64,000 nt of DNA from Anaeramoeba flamelloides (Eukaryota; Metamonada; Anaeramoebidae): NCBI GenBank assembly GCA_027625915.1, contig JANTQA010000012.1:8578501-8642500 (forward strand), given 5' to 3'. Position numbers and translations under genes: made by a program. Under the pieces are notes generated by a model, which was not told where the DNA came from, did not search any database, and saw nothing but the letters and a program-made list of their open reading frames with translations. Each line of letters starts with the position of its first letter. Position 1 is the stretch's first letter. Below are positions 34,501-46,510 of the stretch, piece by piece.

Positions 34501-37500
34501 TGATATTTTTACTAATTGAAATTATTTATTGTACTTGTTGGAAATATTTTTTTCATTTTTTATCTTTTTCTTTTATCTCATCAAAAATGGAAAGAAAATG
34601 AGTGTAATTGAATCCATAAAATATCCATCAAAAACAATGAAATCTATTTTACAGAAAAAAACTAATTCACACAATATTCTCAAGTACTTCATCAAATAAC
34701 TTATTTTCATTTTTTTGGTTAAAATTTCCATTTTTATTCAAATTTCAACAAAAAAATCTTCAACCCCATCGATTATTTTTTAATTAGTTGAAAATTCAAC
34801 TTTAAATTGATAAAATTATAATTTTTAAACCATTTTTTGGAATAGTAACCCAATTGCAAAAAAAAATTCGAAAGTTTTCAAAAAAAAAATTATTTTTTAA
34901 TTTACTTACACAACAAAATCCTTGTAAAAAAAATTTATTAAGGTAAAAAATGAAAAATCAATAAGGTGCTTAAATACTTTTGTTTGGGTTCTGAATTGAC
35001 CAAATTTCTTTTTGAAATCAATTTTATCTTTTTAATAATTTTTTTTTTTAACGTTTTGCTGAAAATTTTGTAAGCTAAATTTCAAAAATAGGGTCATCAT
35101 TAGTATTTTCTAAATTATTGGTATGTGTGTTGTGTTAACCAAATATTCTGAACCCAATATCTTTTAAAAGTCATTATTGAATATTTAATATCAAGAAACA
35201 ATCTTCTTTGAATGAAAATTTCCCAAAGTTGAATTCATTTTTTTGCAATTTTTCTTTCAAAATGATTCCATATTGTTATTTTTATGTTGAATGAACAAGA
35301 ACATTTTTGAAAACCTTTAATATTCAAGAGATGAGATTAATTAGCATTGGGGAAAGGGATTGTAAAATTCAAAGAAAGTAAAACACCCAAGAAGTGTTTG
35401 CTTCGAAAACAAGTATCAACCAAATTTGCTTTAATGAGTTACAATGGTTCCTTGAAAAGTGAAGAAATAGCAAGATCAAATAAGATCTTCTTTTCTCTTT
35501 CATTGGGAGACAATGTGATGAATGTGATCGTATTAATTTTATCTTTGAGTTCTTTGTTGTACATTCAAAAAATTGGTTTTGTTTTCGTTTTCTTTTCTTT
35601 TTCTTTTTCTTTTTCTTTCTTTTGTTGAGATTCTTTTTATCTTGAAAAAGGTATCAAGGAAAGTTTGTGTTGATACCAAATGGGTGAATAGTAAAAATCT
35701 GATAACTCTGATGGAAAGTTGTTTCAAAAGGTTCTTGGAAGCAATGGTGAATCTTAAATGGATAATTTTAAGATGAAAAATCATTTCAAAAATAGGGTCA
35801 GATTTATTTTTTTCTTAATGGGTTTCTTTTCTCTATTCTTTTATTAGAAATAATAATTAAAACAGAAAAGGGTGTTTTAGACAGTTATTTTTTAGTTTTA
35901 AGTTCTGATTTTTCTGGGTTGAGTTTTGGTATTCACTAAATGAGAAACTACAATTTTTTTTCAATCAAAAATTTGCCCCTATTTTTGAAATTAAGCTTAA
36001 TGTAAATCCATTCCAAAAATTTGGACACACCAAAATCAAAAAAAAAAAAAACACCCAATTTATTGTGTTTTTCCCAAACGTAATATTAAGCTACATTTAA
36101 GTTACCTCAGTATTACTGTTTTTATTAGTAATCATTTTTATCCAAATAAAAGAAAAAAATATAAAACGAAAAAATTCAAAATTGGTGCGTCCAAAATGAT
36201 GAAACGAGCTGAAAAAAAAATTGTATTGGTCAACAATTGTTGAAATTTCACCAACAATTGTTGGCCTATCAAATGATAGGTATACCATCAACCAATTGTA
36301 TGTGATTTTTCTATTAAACAAACTCAACACTAACTCTTTAATCAAACAATTGGGGAAAAAACTTCCAGATCTAATGAAACTGATTTCGGTAACTGGAAAA
36401 AAAAAATGAAACCAAAACAGAAAAGACAAAAAATGAAATAGTTTGTAAAATCAAAATTATTCCCAAATTGAATGAAAAGGGATATATTGTTATTCTTTCA
36501 ACTGTTTAAACTGTTTCAAAAATTTTGGAATTTAGTTTATATATCTCTTAGAAACCCAAATAACCCCATTGCCTTTGAAATAAAATTTATAATTTAAATT
36601 GTTATGAAAAGATTCTAAGATATAGAATTTATAAAAAATTATCTTAGAAAGAAAAAAATATAATTAAAAATTGGGTAGGTATCTATATAAAATAATCGAT
36701 TGAAAAAAATTTTTTCTTATTTCTTGTTAAAAGTTTTTCTTGATTTTGTTATTTTATTATTTTTCCATAGAAATTTTATCAAAAAAAAAATTATTTTTTT
36801 TTTGAAAAGTTTGTCTAGACATCAAAAACTTTTTAGTTTTAATGATTAAAACATATCAGACTTTACTGTTTTTTTTTTTTTTTTAGTATACTTTGTAACC
36901 CCAACATTGTCTAAAATACTTTAATAAATAATTTATTTATTACAAAAAATATTTTGACATCATATAGAAATTTTATTTTATACATTGATTATTATCCAAT
37001 GGCAATATCTATATTTCATTCTAAATAATTTAAAATAAAAAAAATATATAAATTAAATTTTAAAAAAAACAAATATTTTTTTTCATTGTATAAAATTTGA
37101 AAATTTTTTTCAACAAATAATATTTTTCAATTTTAAACGATTTGGTCAATAGTTCGAGTTAGATTAATAACTATTGATTTTTTTTTTTTTTTTAACTTTT
37201 GTTTAATTTTTGACTTTTTAATCTCTAGACATAAAATAAACAATATTAACGAATTAGAGAGCATAGATCAAAAATTGTTTTCAAATATCTGGATTAATTT
37301 AGATTGACAAATTCAATTTTCATAAAGATTTATTATTCAAATTTTGACTAATAACAAAATTTAAAAAAAATATATATATATATATATTTTTCTTGGTTTC
37401 AAAGATTATTTTATTATCTTTGAATAATATCTTAAAGTTATTGTCAAACCTAAAACCCAGAAATTTCCATAAACCCGGTAATTCCATTTTTCTGATCAAT

Positions 37501-39700
37501 TAAAAATATTAGTAAAATGGAATTACCGGGTTTATGAAAATTTCCGGGTTTTATATTTGACAGTTATTTTAATATAATTTCATTTAATACATTATAATTA
37601 AACCAATAAAAACTTTTTCAATAGATAAAATAATCAAAACTAAAATTTGTAAAAAATAATATACAATTTTTTTTTTATTGTTTGTTTGTTCAAGTATTAC
37701 CTATTGCTTAAATAAAAGTTTTAGAAAATTATTCATATTAAAATTTAAATTTTGGACTAAAGAAATTAATTTCAATTTTCTCTTAATTCAATATTTATTT
37801 GAAATTTTGTCTGAAAAAAAAATTAAAATTTCACATTTATTTATTTTTTTGTCATGAAATTAACAACGTTATTTAATTGTTATTATTAATAAATCAATGT
37901 ATTATCTTTTGAATTACTATTATTATAATTGAATTTCTTATTTAAAAAATTAATAAAAATAAAAATATTGAAAAAAAATGGAAAATGAATATTTTTTTTT
38001 TTTTCTAAAAATTAAAAATAAAAAATACAATAACATAACTACTTTATCTTTGAACTATTTTGACTTTTTATTATAATTCAAATATGGACTAAAGGCAAAT
38101 AAGAAAATAAATATATTAGCACATCAATATAATTTTAAATTTTTTGATTAAAACTTGATAGAATTTAGGCAAATACGGGATGCCAAGGGGTATATATATT
38201 ATTAATATTTATCAAGATAATAATAAACAAATTCAATTTTAAAAATTCAAAAAAATAAAAAAATAATAAAAAAAAAAAAGGCTTTAATTGTCATTTAGAT
38301 AAATTTTGGTTTTAATCACTATTTAAATTTTAAAAATAAATTTTATTATTTTTTTACAATAATATTTCCCGACAAGCCAAAAAAAACATTAAAATTTTGT
38401 TGTTTAAAGAATTTAAATAAAATAATAATATACTTCAATTTTGAACTATTTATCAAATAGATACTTTCTTAATAAAAAGAATAAAAGTGTAAATCTGACT
38501 CATTCATCTCAAATAAACTCAATTTTTTTGTAAGATTACAACAAAATTTGCATTTAATCATTTTATTTTCAATTAACATTTTTTGGTTGAACAAAACACC
38601 TTTAAAATTAAATTTAACCCAAAGTCAGACATTTCCAAAAAAGTAGGGAATTTTTTTTTCATTTCATATAAAATTCTTTTTTGTGCATAGTTCTATTCGT
38701 AAGCTGGTATTATCAAATTAAGAGAAATATTAATACTAATTAAATCAGAAATACCCATTGTTTATATTTCATAATATATCCATTAAAATATTTCCAAAAA
38801 ATGAAAAAAAAATAATAAAATTCTTTTAAAAAAAATAATTTTATAGTTTAATTTAATGAAAATAGGATAAACTGATTATTTTTTAAAAATTTTAGGGTGC
38901 TCCTATTCTTGAATTAATGTTTATTTTATAATTTTGTTAGATCTGTTTTTTGCCATTAATTTTAAATAAATAAAGTGAGAAGAAAAAAAAAAAAAAAAAA
39001 AAAAAGATATAATTTAAACCTCATAAATCACATTGAAAAAAAAATAAATTTCATAAACAATCACACTTATTTGTTGCTCAATTATTATGATTTTCTTAAA
39101 AATATTGATCTTTGTAAATTTTAGGGACGTGATCCAAAATATAATTATCAACATAATTTAATACGTGTGACTCCACAAACAGGAAAATTGCAAGAACTTG
39201 CACAATTCAAATTTATAGATTTTGGTTCTGATTCGCATGTTTATGCAAATGGTATCGAATGGATCCAATTTGCTGTTAAGCAAGATAATCAAACCGCATC
39301 AAAACTTGTCGCTTTTGATACTTATTCTGGATCGCAAGTATATGAAATTGATGACAAATATTTTTTAAGTGGGTTGAATTATGATCAAGCCACAAATTCC
39401 ATTTATGGGCTAGGCCTTAAACCACCAAACTATTATACGCGTGTTGTTGTGAAATTTAATCCTAACAACCAATTGTTCACAGAATTATTGGAACTGCCTC
39501 ATCAATTTTTATTAATGGCACCAATGACAACTTATAATCCAAAAGATCAAATACTTTATTATTATTTGAATAGTGGTAAAATAACTGATCCTCTTTATTT
39601 GGTCGAAATCTCTTTAAAATATAATAAAATAATAAATTCTCCATTGGGTTGTAAAAATATAAATGAATGTATCATGGATTTACATTATTCAAGCGAATAA
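31515..39700 (+). CDS. secreted beta-propeller-like protein, three exons
   Basis: Exon 1 is 31515-31806, exon 2 31960-32063 and exon 3 39125-39700; introns are 153 bp (GTATTT donor) and 7,061 bp (GTAAAT...TTTTAG). All junction phases agree and the product is 323 residues. An alternative in-frame acceptor at 32010 would drop 17 residues (SIRYEVRTPFITASYIG), which I keep because they complete a strand pattern. Residues 1-24 are a signal peptide (LFCVLFLALLNLTLGYS). The rest is repeated strand-turn units with VDPNTGDVIVM, VTPQTGKLQEL, FDTYSGSQVYE and LNYDQATNSIYGLGL, typical of YWTD- or YncE-like propeller blades. No transmembrane anchor is seen, so a secreted or lumenal protein is inferred. The partner or substrate is unknown. 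The family A MITE lies immediately upstream. Confidence 0.8.
32141..32942. mobile_element. family C element in the propeller intron
   Basis: Left end CTAAGGGATTAGCATCTACC (first TTAA decayed), right end TGGTGATGTTAATACCTTAA. About 800 bp. The interior matches the other copies and it has the same long inverted arms. No ORF. Confidence 0.75.
33541..33773. mobile_element. short inverted-repeat element E1
   Basis: TTTCAAAATTAGGGGCAAATT at the left (33549 on) faces AAATCTGCCCCTATTTTTGAAA at the right. The termini are related to those at 35071 and 35966-35999. 233 bp, with a T run and an A run inside. The superfamily is uncertain. Confidence 0.5.
34430..34590. repeat. imperfect fold-back in the intron
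   Basis: GATGAGACAAAATTTGAATA and CAGTATTTCCAAC on the left face GTTGGAAATATTTT and TTTTATCTCATC on the right. About 45-bp arms. No ORF. Confidence 0.4.
35071..35999. mobile_element. element E2 with a short ORF
   Basis: The left terminus TAAGCTAAATTTCAAAAATAGG is inverted at the right end (CCTATTTTTGAAATTAAGCTTA). A second direct copy of the terminus at about 35785-35805 suggests nesting. Inside, bases 35347-35570 have more G+C and encode a basic segment (KKCLLRKQVSTKFALMSYNG, then SEEIARSN) reminiscent of a helix-turn-helix, as in transposase N-termini. This is a weak resemblance only. The rest of the frame runs into an S/F low-complexity tract. Confidence 0.35.
36018..36199. repeat. short inverted-repeat element in the intron
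   Basis: ATTTGGACACACCAAAAT at the left faces AAAATTGGTGCGTCCAAAAT at the right, giving a 180-bp element with about 18-bp imperfect termini. Just beyond it are two AACAATTGTT palindromes and a CCTATCA-TGATAGG hairpin. Confidence 0.4.
37443..37561. mobile_element. 119-bp hairpin MITE with 7-bp target duplication
   Basis: Two 48-bp arms, GTCAAACCTAAAACCCAG... and its complement, differ at only a few positions and share ATAAACCCGGTAATTCCATT exactly. A loop of about 22 bases separates them. The element is flanked by AGTTATT on both sides (37436-37442 and 37562-37568). No ORF. Confidence 0.85.
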
Positions 39701-42700
39701 TTTTGATAATTTTTTTTTTATTATTATTGTTTTTTAATAGTGAAATAACAACAATAATAAAAATAGCACCACAAATAACAATCATAATTATAAATACTTT
39801 CTATATTTATTTTGGAATTAAATGGAATTTACAAAGAATTCTACTTAAATTAATTAGATATATACGCATATTTATCAACAATATTAACTCTTTTTCAGTT
39901 AAGGGAGTACAATTTTATTGGAGAAATAGAAAAATTCTATGAATTTTATCCAATATTCTTCTCAAAATAAATTTTCAATTTGTAGATCTTATCACATTTT
40001 TTCTAATTTTGTCAAAGTTTTTTTTTTTTTTTATACTTCCTTTTCTTGTCTTTTTCTTTTTTCTTTTTTTCGAAAGTCAATTTAAAAAGTAAAAAAAAAC
40101 TGTTTGAAAATTCCAATAAACTTTAAGAAAATTAAAGATCTGTAATTTAATTTAAAACGAAATATATTTACTCTTAAAAAATCTTTTTGTTAATAATTGT
40201 GATTTTCTCTCAAGAAATTGACACAAATAAAAACATCTTCCTAATAAATGGTATCCATTTTTTTTTTTTTTTTTTTGAGACCTATAATTTATTTAGGTAT
40301 TTTTTTTATGAATATCAATTCTAGCATGAAATTTATTATTTGTCTTATTTCTAATCAATCTTATGTTCATTGATACTCAATTTAAAATTTTTTTTTTATT
40401 TTTCGTTTATCCTCTTTAAGAAAAATTGAATTTATTTTAGAATTTAAAATCTTTGTAAATTTTATAGGGTTATCTATAAAACTGTAGATCATCAAAAAAA
40501 ATGTTCGAAATACGGAAATATGAACATTTTACAACATTTAAAGTTTTATAAAAATCTATCTAATTCAAAAAAAAAAAACGAATATTAAGATATTTCAGAA
40601 AATATTGATTTTTATTGTCTTATTAATTTTTTTTATCGACACTTTTATAAGTTGAAGGTATTAAACAATTATTTTCTCAAATTATAAACAACTTTAATTG
40701 GGTAGAAACAGCATAACGTTAGCTGAAATAGTAAGACTTGATGATTAAATAAAAATCAGATTAGTGAACTTAAGTTCTGTACACTCTAAAAAAATTAAAT
40801 AAAAATAAAAACAATAGGCATTTATTTTATTAATAATATCCAATATAATTTCTGAAAAATTAATACATAAAAAAAAAAACACAAAATATCATTTTGAGTA
40901 ATTTAATTGATTTTTTTAGAAAAGTTATTTATATGAGAATTAAAACAAATTTTATTCAATTTATCTTTTTTGTTTATATTAATATGATATTTCGTGATTA
41001 AATATCAAACCAAAAATTCACAACACACCCAAAATCAATATAAATAAAAAATTTTTTTTTATTTTTCCAAATATTACTTATTAATTCACAAACAAGTTAT
41101 TGGGTATATGTTTTTATATGTAATCGTTTTTATATAAATAAAAAAAAAAAATCCTTCCGTCCAAAATTTTGAAAAGAACATAAGAAAAAAATTTTAGTAC
41201 AAATTGGTAGAAATTTTTCAAAAAGAACGACAAATTCTACACACAAAGATAGTTTTTCTTTTTGGTTCAATTTGGTTCTGGGGTTATTTGAATTTTGTCA
41301 TTGTACAAATAGCAAATTGAAAAATAATAATTAACTTTAAGTGTGTTATCATATTAGATATAACTTCAAATAAATAACTATACATATAATAAATTATTAA
41401 CTTTTTCGATATTTTTTTTAACTTCTTCAGTCAAATCTGTTTTTTTTTTTTTTGAATCAATTTGGGCTGAAAAACAGAAGTTTTAGTTATTTACTAAAAA
41501 ACTGAAATGATTGATCTGGAGATTATTTATCCTCTTATTCTTTACCTAATTCTTGTTATTAAAAAAAAAATTTACAAAAATTTAATTAAGATTAGTAGAA
41601 CAAGAATTAAAGTTAATAATTAAACTCTTGTATTAATTTTTCATTCTTTTAGGAAAATATATTCCAAATTTAGTTGTGATTTTGTTTGTTTCTGAGTGAT
41701 TAAAATATCGTCTTTGTAAAAATAATTTATTAATTTTTTTAGACTTAAAATCAACTTTTCACAATAAAAGTTTAAGATAAGAATAAAAAGTAAATATATT
41801 TAACATTTCCAAAAGGAGATAAGATAAAACATCTTAATATTTTTTTATGGTATTTTGTTTTATGTTCTGGAAAAAAAATAAGAATTTATTTTTGAATGAG
41901 TATTTTGATACTAAAAATTAACTAAATTAATCAAAGTAAACAATGTTGTTTTTTTTGATCTTTTTGAAATTTTATAAAATATCTATTTTAACTTTTGGTT
42001 TTCTACTCCCTTTCGGATTATCAAAATTTTATACTCAATTAGCGTTTTTTTATAGTTAAACAACCAGTTGTTGTCTGAAAACGAATTTTGGAGTAAAGAA
42101 TCGTATTCTATTTAAAATTTGTATTTTTTTTTACGATTTTTATCAATTACAGAAAAATGATTTTCATGTTCCAAATTCAAAAGTAACCTCGAAAAGGTTT
42201 GTAAATCGGAACACCTGGTACACTTATTATCCCATCCATATTCAAATAAACTCTTTTTCAAACTAAAGGGTACACCTCTCAAATCGCCAATACCATGGAA
42301 TTTGATTGTTAATTAGATAATTACTTATTGGTGATTTTCATTTTAATTATTCATTTTTTCTTTTTTTACTTTTTTTATTTATGGATATTGAACAGTTTGA
42401 AAATGAAAAAAGCAAGATAAGAAGAAATCAATTTGGATTTAATCTACTGTGTATAAATAGAAATAGTTTGTTTTTTATTTCAAATCCGCTAGATATAGGA
42501 ATTAAGAAAGTCCATTACCAGATTGATAATGGAACAAACGAAAAGAGAAATAAAGAAAAAACATTCAAACAAAATATACCAGATGAATTGTGCTGCTTTA
42601 TCTTGTAAATGGGACTTTAAAGTACAAAAGTTTGACATGGACAGAAATATCAGTAACTAATCATGAAATTTTTCTCAATTCGCCTTGTTCAGAGGTTTTT

Positions 42701-43459
42701 ATTGTTTTTATATTTTTTTTCATTACAATTTACAAAATGAGATTTCTCCTTTCATATAAAAGGGCACATCAATTTTTAAAATATTTAATTTTAATTTTTA
42801 TTGTTTTGTTTTAATGAGTTTTAAAGAATCAGTTGAGTGTTTTTTTATGTTTTAAAGAATTTCTTAGATTTTAGTATGATACTACAATTAATTTGATTCA
42901 ATTATGAATAATTCTTAAAATTTTTCGTGCATTTTTATTTAAAAAAGAGTTCAGTTTTTGGAATTGTTATAAATATACTTTTAGATAATGTAGAACTTCA
43001 GAAAAGTAAGAGACAAAAAAATAACTTTCTAAATTTAGCTAATTTTGTTCGAAAATTTCGAAAAGTTTTTTTCCTAAATTTTTTTTAATTTTTGGTCAAA
43101 ATTCCTCTAAAAAAAACATAAAATTTGTAATATTTTATCTTTCTTTGAATAAACATTCTTAAAACCTTTTTTATGTTGGACATTATCGGATTCCAGTTCT
43201 CAGATAACACGAATTTCAGGTGTCCCTTAAAAAACTTTTCATAATATTATCTTTCATTTTAAGACCGACAATGTGAAACCAAATAAAAAATAAAGCGAAA
43301 AAAATTAATTTTAATGGGAGATTGTGTATATTATTAAGACTTGCTCACTTTTTTGGTTCCCATCTTTTTAAAAAGGAATTCAAACAATTAGACCTCATCA
43401 TTATTTTACAAAATTTCCATTTTTTTTTCCATTTCCCAACGACTTTTTCTTTTCTCAAA
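39701..43459. other. gene-free region between the propeller and carrier genes
   Basis: About 3.7 kb of A+T-rich sequence with long T runs (40020-40035, 40258-40277, 41444-41455). Two weak islands of coding-like composition occur at 42120-42310 and 42381-42660, discussed elsewhere. No RNA gene or clear transposon was supported. Confidence 0.4.
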
Positions 43460-44690
43460 ATGAGCAAAAAACAAGCAAAAAAACAAGAACTTCAAGAAAT
43501 ACCAGACAAGCCTTGCAAATGGTTCAAAAACGGATACTTACACTTCCTTGGTGGCACTGTAGCAACAACTGCCTCAGCTTTAGTCCAACCATTAAATGGC
43601 CATTTACCCACATTATCTTCTCTTCACGAAACCTTTGTTTCTGAAGGTGTTCAAAATGTGGTGTTTGAAAATATTAGCGATCAAGTGGAAAAACACATGG
43701 AAGAATTTAACAACCCCAAGGATTATTGGAAAATTGGAATTGCTTCAGGTCTTGTTATTGGTGCCGTTAATTCTCTCATTGACTCAGTATTTGTAAGTAC
43801 TCTTGTTAAAAAGAAAAAACAAAAAGAAAAAAAATTTGGAGATTATTCCAGTTTTTTTCGTTTTTTATTTTCTTTTTTTTTTCTTTTTTTTTTCTCTTTT
43901 TTTTTCAGAAAACTAAATTGAGTTTAAAATAATCCTAATGAATGTAATTAAAAGGTTCTTTTGACTACTCAGTGGATTAGGAGTCACAAAGTTATTCACT
44001 TCAAAACTCTCTCTTTAACAGATTAAGATCTCTTGAGCACTTAACCCTTAATCAATAAATCTAATCTCTTTTTTTTTCTTTTTTTTCTTTTTTTTCTTTT
44101 TTTTTACTTCTTTTGGAATAAAAAATCTAAAAATTTTCTTATATTTTTTCAATTTCGTAAACTATTTCCTAAATTAAAATAATCTTGTAACACAGTCAAA
44201 TGTATTTGAATACCACCATTCAGAAAAAGAAAATGGAAGCAGTTGCTATGGCAAATCTGCTGTGAACTTAGTCAAAGAAAAAGGATTTGGATCATTATTT
44301 GAAGGATACGGCTCAAGGGCTTTCAGCAAAATGCTATTTGTGCCAACTTTAAGAACTGCTTTATCTCTTAATGGCTAGTGGTTAAATCAGAAATTTGCAG
44401 GAACAACATCCCCTATTAAAAAGCAAGTTGCTCTCCCCATGATTAAAGGAGCAATTGCTGCCACTGAAGCAATCTTAATTACAAAGCCAATCGAAGAAAC
44501 AGTCCGTTCAATTGTTACTGGTCAAGGAGTAAAGCCTAAAGAGATTGCCAAAAAAACTTGGGACAAATTAAGATATGCAGTGCCAGATATTGCCATTGAA
44601 GTAATGTTATATCCACAAGGAATGAAACTAATGAAGCCAACAGAAAAGGTACTGAAAGGTCTTTGTGATAAAGTTCGTTCAAAGTTTTAA
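43460..44690 (+). CDS. divergent mitochondrial/hydrogenosomal carrier-like gene with in-frame TAG
   Basis: Exon 1 is 43460-43792, exon 2 44196-44690, with a 403-bp phase-0 GT-AG intron (GTAAGT...ACACAG). The start is the ATG in CTCAAAATGAGC; the frame is open upstream but has no other good start. The frame has 274 residues apart from a TAG at codon 172 (44376-44378), after which it stays open for 103 codons. Three repeats of carrier type are visible: a hydrophobic helix with PLNGHLPT, a second with GIASGLVIGAVNSLIDSVF then LVKEKGFGSLFEGYGSRAF (the loop and small helix ending each carrier repeat), and a third with ITKPIEETVRSIVTG. Classical PxDxxK signatures are poorly kept, so the match is to a divergent SLC25-type inner-membrane carrier; the substrate is unknown. 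The internal stop could mean a young pseudogene, read-through, or a base error. Confidence 0.6.
43909..44065 (+). mobile_element. LINE-type 3' tail (repeat D), copy 2
   Basis: Inside the carrier intron, sense strand. AGAAAACTAAATTGAGTTT follows a 60-base pyrimidine tract ending in CAG, and the copy ends CCCTTAATCAATAAA. It matches 23997-24150 closely. The pyrimidine tract plus CAG resembles a splice acceptor, but the coding frame shows that the real acceptor is at 44195. Confidence 0.65.
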
Positions 44691-45417
44691 GTTAATGAAT
44701 TAAATTGTTTTTTTAAAAACAGCTTTTATAGTATTTCTTGAAATTAATTCAAAATATTTCGCTATTTTTTTTTTAGTATTCGATTAAAAACAAAAACAAA
44801 AATTGAAACCAAAATTTGGAGGGTAGAACACCAAAAAAAAAAAAACAGAAAGGCTTAAGAAACATTAGTAACAAATTGCCTTTTTGTTTTCGTCAAAATA
44901 ATCAGTTTTAATAAATAGTTTTATATTTTTTTTTTTCTTTTCTTTTTTTCTTTTTTTTTTTGTTATCAAATTTTAATTGGAATATTTTTGATGAAAAAAT
45001 TTATTTTGATCAGCCAAGATATTTGTTGTTTGGAAAAAAAAATGTTGGTGTTTGCAATATTTAAGGGGCCCAAAAAATTAATAATGGAATCATATAATTT
45101 TGGATTATTTAAATCTGTTTAATGAATTGTTATTTCGGAGTAATATTTCTCATTTTTTTTTAGTAATCATCCAATGTAGAATAGTTTCAGAAATTGGGTT
45201 ATTTGATAATTAAATCTAATAGTCTTCTTTTTTTTTTTTTTTTTTTGGGGGGGGAGGATCTGAAAAAATTAATATGAAACCTAAAAATTTAAAAGAATTA
45301 GATGATGTATTAGAAAATAACCCAATCAATCAATTAAAAAATACAACAAGTTGGAAAGTAGAAAAAAATTAAAAATAATTGTCATACATAGAAACATTGA
45401 CAAACAGCCGTTTTGTC
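44691..45417. other. gene-free spacer
   Basis: 3' flank of the carrier gene. It contains a T16-G8 junction at about 45230-45255. No feature could be supported. Confidence 0.4.
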
Positions 45418-45960
45418 GGGTGCAGTCAAGTGAGGGATTTTTCTTGGCTTTTATTTCCCTATCTGTAAAATCGAGTGATTTTCTTTAGGTTTTTTTGAGT
45501 TTTCTATTTATTTGGAAAATCTATTGATTTTCATTAGTTTCTTTTGATTTTTCTATTTATTGGGAAAATCAATAGATTTTCAATAGGTTTTTTTTACTTT
45601 TCAAAATAAACCCAAAATTTATTAAAATTTTCTGTTTATTTTAAAAAGTAAAAAAAACCTAGAACACTTCATAAATAAAATAGAAAACCCAAAAAACACT
45701 TGAACACTTCACAAATATAACAGAAAAACATAATAAAATTCGATAGATTTCACAAAGAATACAGAAAACTTACAAAACACTAAAGATCCCTTTTTTTTAA
45801 TTTGAGAAATAAATGGGAAATGTAAAAAAGTTTATTTTACTTTCTCAAATCTAAAAAAAACTAAATTCTATTTTCCAGAATTTGATGATTTGGGTAAAAG
45901 TAATGGTTTTACTATATTCTTTTGAATTCTGTAAAACCTTATGGCAGAAAATATCTAAAA
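45418..45960. repeat. family B AT-rich fold-back repeat, copy 2
   Basis: Starts GTGCAGTCAAGTG and shares ACCCAAAATTTATTAAAATT and the flanking GGTTTTTTTTACTTTT/AAAAAGTAAAAAAAACCT hairpin with the copy at 205-700. No ORF. Confidence 0.55.
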
Positions 45961-46309
45961 TATAAAAAGTTCAGCATCTCATTTAAAAACAAGAAATTAT
46001 TCAAATTAACTTAAAAGAACTTCGTATTTTATGAATAAAACAAATCAAAATATTGTAAATTATGTAAAATAGATAAATATTTAGATATTATTGAATATTT
46101 TGATGATTTTCTCTGGAAATGTCCAGCCTATGGTTTTAGTCACAAAAACTGGATTTCTGAATTAAAAAAAATTAATATTTCACATTATTTTAAATATTAA
46201 TAATAATCTTTTTAAATTTATTAATAAATAGTATACGTTATCTTTATTAACACCAATAGATAATAAAATGATGCTTGAGTCTTTAATCAATTTTCTAATT
46301 TAAGTTTAG

Positions 46310-46510
46310 GAATTCTGAAAGTGTAGTAGAGTGTTGTGGGGTGCTTCCGTTTTCTTGAGGTTTTCTGTTTTATTTGTTAGGTCTTCGAGGTTTTTTTGAG
46401 GTTTTCTATTTTATTAATAAAGTGTTTTGGTTTTTTTTACTTTTTGAAATGAAAAGTAAACTACAAAACGATGCATTTAATTTCTTAAAATATAAAAAAA
46501 ACTAACTTAA
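46310..46510. repeat. family B-like repeat, partial
   Basis: GAGGTTTTCTGTTTTATTTG and TTTTTTTTACTTTTTGAAAT followed by their rough complements, as in the other B copies. The flanks (45961-46309 and 46511-47116) show nothing further that I can name. Confidence 0.4.

Larger units (their letters stand above)
32064..39124 (+). other. 7.06-kb intron of the propeller gene
   Basis: Donor GTAAATTATT, acceptor TTTTAGGG. It holds a C element (32141-32942), several short inverted-repeat elements, a 119-bp hairpin element, three (TA)n runs and a long A run at 38980-39005. The last 1.5 kb before the acceptor (37570-39124) holds nothing I can name. It is about 50 times longer than the introns in RPL13A and the same gene's intron 1. 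Confidence 0.75.

Noticed and set aside
42381-42814. Two overlapping plus-strand ORFs of about 75 codons
   Set aside because: No recognisable family, no convincing splice sites to join them and ordinary spacer composition in the second; evidence too thin to call a gene.
43793-43921. Read-through of carrier exon 1 into the Lys/Phe-rich C-terminus
   Set aside because: The sequence after GTAAGT is intron; the carrier repeats resume in phase at 44196.
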